Shown: positions 1-11,410, counted from the stretch's first letter. The stretch is 64,000 nucleotides of DNA from Carposina sasakii (GCA_014607495.2 CP053154.1:11532001-11596000), one strand, 5' to 3'. A program made the numbers and translations. Notes: generated by a model from the letters alone, not told the origin.

Positions 1-2906
1 TTGTTATACTTACTTAGTTAAAATATAAAACGTTTAATTTTCACCAACCATCATGTCAGGTAGAAGGTACTATATTAACTTCTATTTCTATTTTAATGAG
101 CCCCTCGCCCCCTGACCTTTGAAGCCTTATTAATTGGCAGCTTTTAACGGAAAAGGGGTCTTATAGGTAGATACGGTGATGGCAGAATTTAAAGGTTTTC
201 TATGTACGGGTAGGTTCCTTTCCTCAGTAATTAATTTTTATCCTGTGGAAACATCTACGTTTACATACGAATTTTCGTAATTCAATTTTGTTAATCAGCG
301 GCCGCGTATGACTTCGTAGCCTATATGTCATTTTGAGGTATCAATTGATTTTACTGCTAAGTTTCATCAAAATCCGTTAAGTTATTTTTCGTAAAAGATT
401 ACCTAACAAACATCAATTCTCACAGCCTTATAGAAATATTAGTGATATTACTTATGTGGCGTATCGCTAAGAAAATATATCGCAGCTTTCATACTATAGA
501 AGATTTCGAGTTTTTACAATATTGGGACACAAAATCAACACGGTTACATTTTTTTATTCTATTTTTTTAAAGGGGCTTTTTAGATGTCAACCCCATTGTA
601 ACCTTATTTTATAAACGATAAACATACTATTATTAACCTACTGATCGAGTTTTTACAATATTTGATTCCTACATCGATTCTCTCTCACTTTGGTTTTTGA
701 AAATCAACACGGTTACATCTTAAACGCATTTTCCCAATACTCATTTTTTTCGAGTTGTGCCCGTATAATATGATGCTATTGCTAAACAAAAAATGGAGAG
801 CGCCGTATTTGACTTCGGACTACGAGCTATGAACTGCTACGAAAAAGCTACTACATAATGCCGTACTACAAGCGCCATCTATCGCTTCTACAATCTATTT
901 GCTGGTTATCTTGAACTGAATGGGGCTATATACAATTTTTATAGTAACTGGCGATCCACCCTAGTTTCGCACAGGTGCAATGGTGATACTGTACATAGAA
1001 ACAAGGTATCTATTTAAAAAAAAACCGCATCAAAATCTGTTGCGTTGTTTGAATTGATCTAAGCATATATAGAAACAGACAGACAGTAGAAAGCCACTTT
1101 GTTTTATACGTCACTGCCTCAGGTATAAATTAATATCGAGTGGTGCCATCTATTAGACTTTCTCGACATTACTGCGAGTTTGTTTGGCAGAGGCAAGTAG
1201 AGAAAATCCTTTAATTTTCCTCTCGAAATTCTTAGAACCCTCAATGTTACCGGTAATATTCTTTAAGTTATAAGAAGTTATACATTAACATTCAGATAGG
1301 TGACATTACTGTAGGAAAATGTTCCTCCTTTGTTGATGTGCATCTGGATTGAGACCCGGATATAAATATAAATTCAAGGAATAAACAAACGTCAGATAAA
1401 TAAATACGACGACAAGTCTAACGATATCCTCAAGCTCAGATGTGACAAGCCGTTCAAGCTCAGAAATATACAAACTTATATGTTTACTTGCATAAGTACA
1501 TAAACTCGAAAAACATAATCCAGTTTTATATTTTTAATATTTACATACAAATAAAATAACCGAATCCTACAGTAAAATTCCGTAATTTTTTGTATAAGAA
1601 TTTGTAAATATGAAAAATGTTATTACCAATGTGAAGTCATCATAATATTTTAATTTCTTTTTACTTTAAAATTAACTAGGGTCTGCCTACATTTTTCTAT
1701 TGACTATAATACTCGTAAATACATAGATATTCACACTGTTGTGTTCCCAAAATGGGATAGCCAGAGCTGCAGGATCATGAGGGAGATCTCATAGCTACTT
1801 TTGGCATAGAGGGCAATCATCAGTGACAAGTTATAAATAATAAACAAACTTAAATAAAGTATAATCTGCCTAAATTTTTCGTTTATTTACTGATAATATA
1901 AATAAAATCTATCTATACCTAGGTAAAAAAATTCTATTGATCTCACTCATTGAGGCCGTTTTATTTATGTTCCCTGCTATTGAAAAAAGAGCCATAAATA
2001 AAAATAAACTCACAACAGGCATAATTAGGTAAATCGAAAAGGTTTCTTATGAAAGAGCTACGTACACAATTAATTAGCATAGAAGACCCACAAATACTTC
2101 ACTGTGAATACCCGAGTCATACAGATATTCTTCACATTTTCAAGGATTGTGTATTAATGAATTTAAGTAGTAAGTAACTAGGTACTCTAATTACGAGTAC
2201 TACCTAATAAGTTATGTTAGTCTCGTCTTTTTTAAATCGAAATGTCAACATTAAAATTCAATGCGCCAATTTGAGTTCAACCTTTAATATTGATGTAATT
2301 TTCATAAAATATTGTCCCTACGATCTCTGACACTATATTTTATCTGTCCTTACATCTGGTTCGCTTCTTCATGCCTTACATCAATATTTATCGGAAACAT
2401 TAACAATTTCTTCTTAGGCTCTAGATCGTGCAAAATATGTACATTACACTATCCTCCTTTTGGCACAGTCCGGTAAAAAACAGAGGTAGGATGGATGGAA
2501 CTTAGATGGAAACATTTTAATCCAGGCCAGGCACGCAGAAAATATTATAGTACATAAAGATAAAATATATACCATATAACTAAACTTGGTATAGTTTTAT
2601 AGACCAAACTTTAGTGTAAACAAATTTCTTGTAAGATGTTAGAAGGATGTTGAACTAATCCTACCATAACCGTGCTAGACAAGCATAGATTAAACATCAG
2701 AATTTAGTGCAAAACTTTGTGCCATAATAATTAGGTAAGTAACAAAATTTACTATTTGTTACGAGTATTTCACCGTATGGTCTATGGTATGGCGGTCAGT
2801 TGAATAGGTGAAAAGCGCAGGTATATTAATATAAGTCAACATTCAGCCCCTTCATCTAAGCAGCAGCGTCCGAAGTAAAAGACATCTACGACCAAAATGT
2901 ACTTAC
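1..2906. other. Gene-poor AT-rich flank
   Basis: I see no coding exon in this block on either strand. It holds simple AT-rich sequence and one recognisable dispersed repeat fragment (1735-1822). If the minus-strand membrane-protein exon at 2907-3085 is real, this block is its downstream intron and the next exon lies off the left edge. Confidence 0.5.
1735..1822 (+). repeat. Dispersed repeat fragment, CTGCAGGATCAT family
   Basis: The fragment carries TTCCCAAAATGG followed by GAGCTGCAGGATCATGAGGG. The same order of words recurs near 27325, 29462 (inverted), 37862, 51876 (inverted), 53974, 55752 and 63866 (inverted). No ends or target duplication are defined, so the class is unknown. Confidence 0.5.
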
Positions 2907-3085
2907 ATCCTGTCTTACATCCATAGGAGCGAGTTGCACTTCTGCCCTCTTAGGGCGTCGCCAGATGAACAGCAGTGCTGCCAATATCAGCACGACGCCG
3001 GCACCGGCCAGAGCGCACCCAGCATCACGCTCCAGGCATTGCTGTAGTCTAGGCGGTCCATTGAACGGGTTTCTGTGCTTAGGCT
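2907..3085 (-). CDS. Candidate exon encoding a transmembrane helix
   Basis: Read on the minus strand this GC-rich segment follows a TTTCAGAG acceptor, stays open for about 59 codons and ends at a strong GAT/GTAAGT donor. The translation has an Arg/Pro/Asn-rich stretch (RNPFNGPPRLQQCLERDAGC), then a hydrophobic helix (ALAGAGVVLILAALLFIW), then a basic stop-transfer RRPKRA. This looks like a single-pass membrane protein with its C-terminus in the cytosol. A second donor (GTAAGA) lies 12 bases earlier, so a 4-codon alternative splice is possible. If neither donor is used the frame stops 7 codons later. To join in frame with the candidate exon at 9113-9178, the second AG of TTTCAGAG must be the acceptor. 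I do not recognise the family. Confidence 0.4.
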
Positions 3086-3114
3086 CTCTGAAATTATAAA
3101 ATACACTTTCTTTA

Positions 3115-3378
3115 TACAGGGTGTAACAGAAAGGGTATGTTAAGCGGAAAGCTACGTAAATAGCCCACTGTAAAGAACCTATTCACAAAATTTGAGACTC
3201 GAAATCACATGTTTATTTTCCCCGATAGTATGGAGAATTTTTAAATATCTCAGGAATTTTTATACAATCTTGAAAAATAAGCATGTGATTTCGAGTCTCA
3301 AATTTTGTGGATAGGTTCTCTACATTGAGCTATTTACGTAGCTTTTCGCTTAACATACCCTTTTTGTTACACCCTGTA
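3115..3378. mobile_element. Foldback MITE, TACAGGGTGTAAC family, intact copy
   Basis: This 264-bp element begins TACAGGGTGTAAC and ends GTTACACCCTGTA, flanked by TA on both sides. Arms of roughly 107 bp are nearly perfect reverse complements around a loop of about 50 bp, so the whole element is one hairpin. Other copies are at 40673-40935 and 48393-48656, with degraded ones near 13680, 21070 and 38587. The TA duplication suggests mobilisation by a Tc1/mariner-type transposase, but no transposase of matching ends is in the window. Confidence 0.85.
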
Positions 3379-4638
3379 TACGTAGTTATGCTGAGATGTA
3401 ATTTTGCTAGTCATTAGCTGGGTAAGTTGGTCGCACGTTTTTTTTGTCTGATTTGATCACATATGTAATAAAAGTTAGTATATACATATTCTGTGGTATA
3501 AGTGGTTAAGGTTATTTATGATTATACTAGAGGAAGCCTTCAACTTCTAAAGGTGGGTTCCCACGGTGCGTGATATCACGGATGGACGCGCACCAGCCCG
3601 CACCACGGATCGTGGGAAACGGAGCGTCCGTGGTAATACAGACGCGTCCGTAGCGGTGCGTGCGGATCCGCGGTGATAAATGTAGGCGGAGGTGGACCAG
3701 CCCGCACCGACACGCACCGTGGTAAGGGGTCGTCCGTGGTAATTGCAGAGACGTCCGTGGCGGTGCTCCCGATCTATGGCGAATGGATAGCTTCAGACGC
3801 GGTGTACGCTCGTGCGTGCTCGTGCGGAGACGTCTGTAGATATTCGCATAAATACAAAAGAACATGTCGACGGCTGCATGGATGCAATAGCGATTGCGGT
3901 AGTTATCGTGTAATGGTATTTTTTGATTCTACGCCCTTGAATACACAAACAGATTTTTTTTTCAAATCTTTTTTATGAGTAAATACTCATAAACAAGCCT
4001 AAAAATTGGAATACTAACGCAATGTTGTAACTTTAAGCTTTCTTCAAGTAACAGCTATTGCGGCTTTTTTGAAGAAAGGATTTTAGTTTGCAAAACTTGC
4101 ATAAACCTTTATCAGCTAAGATATTTTTTTTAATAAAACTTTTTAATGAGTTGTTGTCACATTATCTTAAACAAATATTTTTTGCGGTATAGTGCAGGTT
4201 GTATTACATTTTTACGTATTGATATTAATTTTAGAACTAATAATACCTCAATCGGGTTTGATTTCCACGTGTCTTCGTGGATAAATAATGGATGCAGTCA
4301 CCAAAAACCAAGTGTTGACCACATTGCCGAGGGCTTCAAGTAGCGCTCATTTCGTAACTATGATGGCAGCAGTATCGACAGTAATCACCCTCTATTATAG
4401 TCATAGCCGAGGCGCGGCTTAAACTAGGCATAGGTCGCAGATATCAGGAAACTGATATAAGAAACGCTTTTAAGGGGCAATTAGTTTCGCGCTCTCTAAA
4501 CTATATCAAAATGTTGAGGTCTAGGTAGAGGATGTACCTATAGAGGCCAGCTCTGTCGTTCGTGGACATAAAACTTACAAACGCGAATGTTGATACATCG
4601 TCCGCTGCGAATATGTAGGTAGGTGACATATTAATTTA

Positions 4639-5266
4639 TACAGTGTATTCGGGATAGAGTTAACGATATTTTAAGGGCGTGTTGTACACTTAATTTTATC
4701 GATAAAAATACCTTCATGTGGGGGTCTAACTGCCCTCTTTTAGAAATGACAGCTATTTTGAGTTTCAAATAATTTTTTTTCATGTTCGTGATAAATTTAG
4801 TCAATATCTCTGGATTTAAAAGGTCTAACAAGTAAGAAAAATCTGTTTTTGAAAGCTAATTAAAATCATTGAAATTAAAAAAAAAACGTATGGTACTTAA
4901 CAGCAATGCGACATAAAAAAAAATATGTAGATTTTTGTCCCAAATTTGTCTGTTTTTTTCTTACTACGTAACATGCTATGAAAACTAGCCCGTTAATGTG
5001 CATTTTTTTCGTAAATCACAGCAACCTAATAATAATAACTACAAAACAACGCCTAATTTATTGCTCGGAGTCACATAGTTTTGAATTTATTGTTATTTGA
5101 AATTTACCCTTGCGCGAGCGCCCATAGCCCGTCACTCAGGTACCGCTACTCAGGTATTCAAATAAAAGTGGGCAGTTAGACCCCCACATGGGGGTGTTTT
5201 TATCGATAAAATGAAGTGTACAACACACTCTTAAAATATCGCTAACTCTATCCCGGACACACTGTA
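4639..5266. mobile_element. TA-flanked MITE with TACAGTGT termini, nested
   Basis: Ends begin TACAGTGTATTCGGGATAG and close with the near reverse complement, with TA on both sides. The inverted arms run about 95 bp and include GTGGGGGTCTAACTGCCC and its complement. The interior has no coding potential. The first 8 bases match the ends of the Tc1/mariner-type element at 32478-34143, so the same transposase type could have moved both. Confidence 0.75.
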
Positions 5267-5268
5267 TA

Positions 5269-5335
5269 CTAGCTGTTGCCCACAACTTCGTCCGCGTGGA
5301 CTACAGGATGTAGTTTACCTATGTCCTTCTCCGTA
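5269..5335 (+). repeat. Dispersed repeat, CTTCGTCCGCGTGGA word
   Basis: CTAGCTGTTGCCCACAACTT followed by CGTCCGCGTGGACTACA is an old copy of a repeat also seen at 35527-35605, 60584-60785, 62860-62925 and, inverted, at the end of 32166-32405. Such segments are common in lepidopteran DNA; class not assigned. Confidence 0.5.
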
Positions 5336-5830
5336 CATATAACTTTATGTACCTATGCAACATTTAAGAAAGGATTAGTTAAGTTAATCAAGCATGAAGA
5401 GGTTACAAACAAAACTTTCTTTCGCATTCAGAATATTATAGTTGGATCATATCTGCCTAAGTTTCCACGTCGTTTCTTTTTGTGAGCTTTGTTTTCATAG
5501 GAGCTAATGCTACTATAAAAAACCACAAGAATCGCAGCTACAGCGATCTGTTCTCTTTCAATCGTGGAATGACAGGATGGTTTCAAATTTTGCGGATCTT
5601 CAAGGACCGCCGACTACCACGGACAGGCACGCACCGTGGGAAATGCCTCGTCCGTGGTGCGCGTCCGTCCGTGGCCATCGGCACATCCGCGTCCGTCCGC
5701 GAAATCACGCACCGTGGGAACCCACCTTTACTGCAGATATCTACTATCAAATTTTAATAAAACCCTTGCATTCGTTTTTGCGTAACAAACATCAAACATT
5801 TATTATGAAGGTATACACCTATGTTTACAA

Positions 5831-6207
5831 ATAAAGAAACTTTGAAACATCTTCACTTTCTAAAAACTATAGGATTTGAATTGTCTTGATACCTTATACT
5901 TAATGGTTATTACGAATAAACAAAAAGCAATTAGATTAACCCGCGTCTAGGTAAATAATGTTATTTCGCAAACGTCGTCGTGACCTACTTTTTTCTCTCA
6001 TCTAATCTAACCTTAATATAAAATTCATCGACTTATGGCCGGTTTCTGTAACTACAAGCTCCGACTTTTACGGAGTCTATTTGGAGGACCACCTTACTCG
6101 AGAATTGGTAAGTAAACAGATGTTGTGAGTAATCTACTTCATTCCAGTAGACAATACGCTCCGAAAAATCGTATGTCACGCACGACCTAGCTAATAGAAG
6201 GGGTTTC
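5831..6207. other. Intergenic DNA, nothing recognised
   Basis: AT-rich non-coding DNA between two transposons. No exon, RNA gene or repeat was recognised. Confidence 0.5.
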
Positions 6208-6211
6208 TTAA

Positions 6212-7961
6212 CCCTTTGACCGCCAAAGACGTCTTAAAGCGTCAAACGAAATCTGGCCACAGTCGCCGATGACGTCTTAAAGCGTCTCAATTTTTCGCAA
6301 TATTTAGTAGTGAACTACGTAGAAACTACTCGGTTTAAAATCTTGATTTCTGCATACACGGACGAAACAGTTCTTCGTTAGTCAGTTTTAATGAATTATA
6401 AGTGTGAACAGGTGATATTTTAACTGGGATAACTAAAAATAGAAACTATGATTTTTTTTGCAAAAAAATATATGCCCTCAACGTCGTTAGACGTTCGACG
6501 TCGACTAGCGATGTGAACTATAACATTTTTTATGTGGGCATATATTTTTTTCACCTTCACCTCTTCAATTGTCTTCTGCTGTTTCGAGTTTAGTTTTTCA
6601 TATTGATTCACATCTTTCCCGAAAAAATTGATCATACTAAACGTAAGTGATTTCATAAATTTGAGAATTAGATGTAAAACATAAATAAAGACTAATCATC
6701 TTTCCTTTTAAAGTAAAGTTGTCCCGCTGTTTGACTGAACATATTTAGGTGTTCTTAGATCTTTAAAACTACGCAACGGATTTTGATGCGGTTTTTTAAT
6801 AGCGCATTATTCAAAAGGAATGAAATACATGTATGTATGTACAATAACTAGGGATCCATCCCAGCTTCAGGTGGAATGTCCGCGGAACAAGTGCACGCGG
6901 ACGATGTCGCTGGCAGCCGCTATTTAACTATAAAAATAATTTCGATATAAATACAAATTAAAAACTGTCAACTATTGTATCGGGCGATCCTGTGATAAAT
7001 TAAATAAGATTATTGGTTATTGTGTCACACATTGCTGTTTTTTGGATCACTTGTGATGATGGATGATCAGTTATTTGTACTTTTTTGAGGGAAACTTTTT
7101 TTGAAAATCATCTTTTAGTAATTTTTTTTATTTTTTAAGTCATTATCTATGGTCTAATTAAACGAATTAAACAATGAGAGACCCCTGAAAATATGAAAAA
7201 ATGTCGACAAATATTTGAATTTTCCTGACAAAATTTTCAGTGTTTTCCGCCTCAGAATTCATGAAACGTCTGAAGTCATGGTAATCAATATTTTGCCTGG
7301 CTGTCACAAACACCCTATATTGTAATAATATGCTATCTAATTTTTTGTAGATTTATTTATAAGTGATATCTTGAGGCGTATATACTAAATTAAGAATTAT
7401 TGATTTAGGTTGTCAAGTTTATCTTAATTTCTGTCTATCTGAATTACTGTGAAATATTGTGACGCAAGTTCGCATCAAAATGCTGTATTTCTGAAAATAA
7501 ATATAGAAAGTATTTTGTTTTATTTATTTTATAACACTTATCATGAATAACAGAATTCCACAAAATATTGAGCTAACATAATGTTCGATAACTAAAGTAC
7601 AACACTAGTAGTTCTAGGTAAATCGGACAAAACGACTACTCATGGCCGCCAATGACGCTTTAAAGCGTCCGCTAGTGTTGCGCCAAAAGATCGATGTTTT
7701 AAAAAATACCATTGGAGTCAACTTGATAGTAAGTCTAAATTACCAAGTCTAAGTTACCCAGACTTTTTTGTAACTGAATTTATTCATTAATTATTTATTA
7801 GTTTTAATAGTAAAACATCATTTCCTTTTAGTAATACAAATTTTCGATAACTTATTTTAAAGTATACGACACATCACTAGAGATTCGGACGAAAATTGTA
7901 GGTAAAAAAAGCCGTGGCGCTGGTGGCACGACAACATAATTTCGATCTGGCGGTCAAAGAG
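6212..7961. mobile_element. PiggyBac-like non-autonomous element with TTAA target sites
   Basis: The element begins CCCTTTGACCGCCA directly after TTAA (6208-6211) and ends TGGCGGTCAAAGAG directly before TTAA (7962-7965). TTAA duplication and C/G-rich ends of this type are the hallmark of piggyBac-family transposons. Internal 16-bp near-palindromes of the form GACGTCTTAAAGCGTC occur at 6228 and 6271, with a perfect palindrome GACGCTTTAAAGCGTC at 7654, probably subterminal repeats. No DDD transposase is present; a 78-codon minus ORF at 6420-6656 shows no recognised domain. A separate TA-type MITE is nested at 6972-7320. Confidence 0.7.
6972..7320 (+). mobile_element. Truncated MITE, GTGACAGCCAGG family
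   Basis: From TTGTATCGGGCGATCCTGTG to TTTGCCTGGCTGTCACAAAC this tracks the 468-bp copy at 11419-11886, but lacks the first ~130 bases. It ends CACCCTATA instead of CACCCTGTA. It lies inside the piggyBac-like element. Confidence 0.6.
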
Positions 7962-7968
7962 TTAAGCA

Positions 7969-8022
7969 TCTTGCTTAACATCAGGCACGATGGCGATCAA
8001 ATGTTTGCCTAGCTAATTGTAA
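7969..8022 (-). repeat. Dispersed repeat, TTAGCTAGGCAAA family
   Basis: The inverted sequence TTAGCTAGGCAAACATTTGA, followed by the word CATCGTGCCTGATGTTAAGC, matches 43850-43922. It lies between the piggyBac-like element and the next MITE. Confidence 0.5.
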
Positions 8023-8030
8023 AAAAAAAA

Positions 8031-8378
8031 GGATGTTTTTTTGTGGCCATACATACGTATATAAAGGTTTATGCCAAAAAAAATGCTGGGAAAAAAAATT
8101 TTTTTTTGAAAAAATTTTTAAATTCCTTGATCGTGCGAAATTTATAGTGTCTAGTGTTTATGTTAGTTTTTTTATAGACATATATTAATTATTTTTCAAA
8201 ATGCTACGCGCGTCTATGTGCATTTATGCAGAAAAACGCAGTCTATTTACTCAACTTTGGACCCTAATATTTTGGAAACCAGACACTTCCCAGGTATGCT
8301 TCCATGGAGAAAAATGATCGTGATGATGAGGAGATTCCGTAGTTTTCGGGAACGTTGACGACCAAAAATCACCCTGTA
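8031..8378 (-). mobile_element. MITE, TACAGGGTGATTTTTGG family, inverted copy
   Basis: On the minus strand this begins TACAGGGTGATTTTTGGTCG and includes the words GAAAACTACGGAATCTCCTC and AAATGCACATAGACGCGCGT. It ends close to ACATCC at a TA-rich boundary. Other copies are at 15826-16198, 35608-35992, 37253-37625, 54072-54203 (partial), 56687-56926 (internally deleted) and 61572-61918. Short inverted ends and TA flanks point to a Tc1/mariner-type MITE. Confidence 0.75.
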
Positions 8379-8455
8379 TAAGTAGATCCTCTTTCATTTT
8401 ACAGCAGAGGTTTTCCTTTAGGTATGGAAGAAAATCAGACAATATGGTCGATTCC

Positions 8456-8586
8456 GGCAGTCACACTTAAACTTAAACGTAAAATTAATCCTACATGTCC
8501 TCTTCTCTCTCAGACATTTATGTTTAGAAAAGAGAAAGATAGACCTTAATTAGGTTTAGGTTTAAGTGTGACTGTCGGAATCGACC
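8456..8586. mobile_element. 131-bp foldback repeat
   Basis: GGTCGATTCCGGCAGTCACA at the left and its near complement ending GACTGTCGGAATCGACC at the right form arms of over 30 bp. The centre carries CTTCTCTCTC and GAAAAGAGAAAG, which extend the pairing. It lies 78 bp beyond the preceding MITE. No coding potential. Confidence 0.6.
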
Positions 8587-9112
8587 CTAATATTAATACT
8601 CATGTCATGACATATCTAGGAGCTATGTGCTCAAAGTATTGTATAATCACGTACCTACGTATATGTTTTTACCTACATATAAATGCTTTGTTCTAAATGA
8701 CACACGTACGAGTACACGCAGATCAATGCACAGATCGTAGAGACCTGGGGGTCTACTCTGAAATGCCGCTTTCGAATCTTTCGGTCCGACTGAAGCCCGA
8801 CCGAATCGAAGCCTTTGACAGCCTTTGACCCTACTACGAAATTGCTTCGGATTCATTCATCTGAGTTCACAACTCATTTGGAACCATAGAGAATAATTCA
8901 CATTGACTAATATTATAAGCTTTCTATTATCTGTCAAATAGAGTTCGATCGGACCGAATGAAAAAACGGCGCGACTGATCCGATCGAAGGAAGTTCGTAG
9001 TAGGAAACACCCCGATATTCAATTTCCCGAAATTCCCACGGGAATAGGCTGGCGGTTTACGCTGTACCAAGTCGTGTCCCCAGCATAATATTCAACTAGT
9101 AATTGTACTTAC
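8587..9112. other. Intergenic or intronic DNA
   Basis: No repeat or exon recognised. If the minus-strand exons at 9113-9178 and 2907-3085 belong to one gene, this block is part of the roughly 6 kb intron between them, which would also hold the elements from 3115 to 8586. Confidence 0.4.
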
Positions 9113-9178
9113 CGAACATGCCATCATTGCTTCCCCACGAATCCCCGCTGGGCTCGCCTGTGTCTGTCCGCGGCTTAT
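9113..9178 (-). CDS. Candidate 66-nt exon, acidic/Gly-Ser-rich
   Basis: On the minus strand a TTATCACAG acceptor opens a 66-nt segment ending TTCG/GTAAGTAC. Read in phase 1 it encodes DKPRTDTGEPSGDSWGSNDG plus MF, hydrophilic and extracellular- or linker-like. The frame joins the split codon of a candidate first exon at 14435-14438 (ATG G / AT) and, at its other end, the membrane-helix exon at 2907-3085. Phase compatibility and the good donor are the only evidence. Confidence 0.3.
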
Positions 9179-9445
9179 CTGTGATAACGAAATTAGTTAC
9201 AATAGGATCGATCGATGTTACACTTAATATGTACCTATCTACTTCTCTTACATATCGAAGGCATGTTGTATAATCCACTGTACTGACGGCTAGACTATTT
9301 TAGTTAAGTTAATAGTTCTGTGCGCGAAAATTGTCTTTAAGAAAATGTTGCCTTAAAACTTTAGGTACTACATGGATATGGTAAGTTTATTTTGTTAAAA
9401 CGATTTTAAGATATTTTCACGTTGCTATTATTAGTTTAACTCACA

Positions 9446-9622
9446 TACAGGGTGCAAGTGATAACCAGGCATATATTGATATGCTGACTTCAGACCATGA
9501 TTCTAAAAGCGAAAACCCACTGAAATTAGCAAAATGAATTTCCTGCCACTAGTAATACTGTCAACTCAACATAATACTTGTTCAGCATTTCAGTATTTGC
9601 CTGACTGTCACTCACCCCCTGT
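9446..9622 (+). mobile_element. MITE, GTGACAGCCAGG family, short copy
   Basis: The 177-bp element begins TACAGGGTGCAAGTGATAAC and ends CAGTATTTGCCTGACTGTCA followed by CCCCTGTA. It is the same family as 11419-11886 with the centre removed, leaving mostly terminal sequence. Confidence 0.65.
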
Positions 9623-10344
9623 ATATTTATTCCTAAACAAACAACCCCACGACCATTCCAACACAACATAAATTTTATGCCCCCAATATTCTCATATATA
9701 ACCTTTTCATGGCCTTTCCCATCTCAACAGGATGTCTAATAAATGGAGATATCCATTGCAGCTCATTTATGACCCTTATTGACCGAATTGCTCTCTCTTC
9801 TAAGATACATACAGATTTGAATGAAGTGTCATGACTAATTTCTGGGTCAATTTTACATACAAAGGGCTAACTAACATGAAATACTGTACTTCTGTGAAAT
9901 TACTGCTTGTGTGTCGAATAGAATCAGGCTTCTTTATCTTGCGAGTTATTATTGTTCCTACTTTCATCTATTCTATACTTCCACCACACACACACTACAG
10001 AATAATGAAACACACAGATATCTTAACTCATACGTCTAAAAACGGGCACAGTTTCACGTGAAATACCCATGAAATAAAATTATTAATAAAGAATACTATG
10101 AAATACCTAGTTAGTAGGTACGTAACCAATTTTTTTCATAATATCCACAAACAAATAAATACAAGTTAGGGTTATAAATAATTAATTACATAATAATTTG
10201 TTGGTTGTTAGTGAGCTCAAGGGAAAAGATTATCACCATAATGTGATTAGGTATCTATTTTATGTCTGAAGATAGATTTTATTTCCATCTGTCGGGACAA
10301 TGTCGAGGTGTTCATAGAATTTTGGTTTATTTGTAAAATGACAT
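9623..10344. other. Intergenic DNA, nothing recognised
   Basis: AT-rich sequence with no recognised exon or repeat. Confidence 0.5.
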
Positions 10345-10606
10345 CTATTTGTATCAATAAATAAATATTCACACACTTCATAACACATTAACATAGTCCC
10401 ACACTAAGATCGCTAAGGTCTTGTGTCATGGGTACTAAGCAACGGTATATAAATACATAGCTAATACATAGATTAATATAGAAACATCCATGACTCTGAA
10501 ACAACATCGATATTCATCATATCAATGTTTGCACCTACCGGGATCCGAACCCAGGACCTATGGCGTCGCAGGCAGGGCCACTACCAACTACACCAATCGG
10601 TCGTCA
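10345..10606 (-). mobile_element. tRNA-derived SINE, head plus body
   Basis: On the minus strand a tRNA-like head has TAGTTGGTAGTGG (box A-like) and GGGTTCGGATCCC (box B-like). It is followed by a body with TATCGATGTT and TTAGTGTGGGACTATG. A second copy with the same body is at 28668-28862. This matches the general plan of lepidopteran tRNA SINEs transcribed by RNA polymerase III. It is not a functional tRNA. Confidence 0.75.
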
Positions 10607-10719
10607 AGTATCATGAAGACGGTGTTTATAAATAACATAAATGTAAATTCATCTCGACATAAGACAAGAATAAAGTTACGTTTTAGATATCCGTCTAAAT
10701 TCAAGCTTTCTTTTTGAAC

Positions 10720-11410
10720 TGGGAATGTATTCTTTTCCATAAAACGTGAAAATAGCTGGTAAATCTACTTCTAAATAAAAACAAAATTAAACCTCGTTTA
10801 AAAAAAATTGCTTATCCGATAATAATAATGGTTGAAAAACATCTTCTCGTTAGTTGTTTTGATGGGATTGCGTAATACTTAATAATTGAGAGTTATTTAA
10901 CTCGTCGCCAGCAAAACGCGAACATAGGCACGTAAATACGTAGATAGGCTACGTAAGGTATACGGTATATCTATCAATGATAAATACCAGTAGGTCAGAC
11001 TGTCCATTACATTATGCACATAGCGGACTTGAGTAGATATCAGACACGCTTCACGTATATTTACAGTTTCACAGCAAATATACTTTGAAGTGAAGTATGC
11101 TGGCGTAATTTTATGGCATACCTAGGTACTGTATGTACCAGAAGGTGGATACAGAATACAATGGTACGAGTATAGCGTGTGTATGACAACAGGGTTAAAG
11201 TTTAAAAAGGTTAAAAACTTTAAAGGAAGGTATAGTAAGGTGAATTAGCCTATGCGTTTCAGTATTCGGCCGATATTCAGTTGATTGATCAAAACGTGAA
11301 CACAATGACATAATCATTTATTAAACTTTTAGAGCATTTAAGCATACGGTTGCTGCGGTTGGCAAGGTAACTGTAAGTGCTATTGGAAAATTGTAGTAAT
11401 TTTTTTTTGT
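10720..11410. other. Intergenic DNA, nothing recognised
   Basis: No recognised exon or repeat. Confidence 0.45.

Larger units (their letters stand above)
3548..5730. mobile_element. 2.2 kb inverted-repeat element with GC-rich subterminal repeats
   Basis: The ends are perfect inverted copies of a 27-bp sequence beginning TAAAGGTGGGTTCCCACGGT. Each end continues into a GC-rich subterminal zone with many copies of CGTCCGTGG and CACGGACG words (3560-3780 and 5600-5710). The interior is AT-rich, has no transposase ORF, and contains a younger MITE at 4639-5266. I could not define a target duplication. The arrangement is typical of a non-autonomous DNA transposon with transposase-binding subterminal repeats; the superfamily is not assigned. 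Confidence 0.65.

Noticed and set aside
3527..3978. Overlapping ORFs of about 100 codons on both strands
   Set aside because: They fall in the GC-rich subterminal repeats of the 3548-5730 element; openness comes from composition and low stop density.
6420..6656. 78-codon minus ORF as a piggyBac transposase remnant
   Set aside because: Lysine- and isoleucine-rich translation with no recognisable transposase motif; AT-rich openness is enough to explain it.
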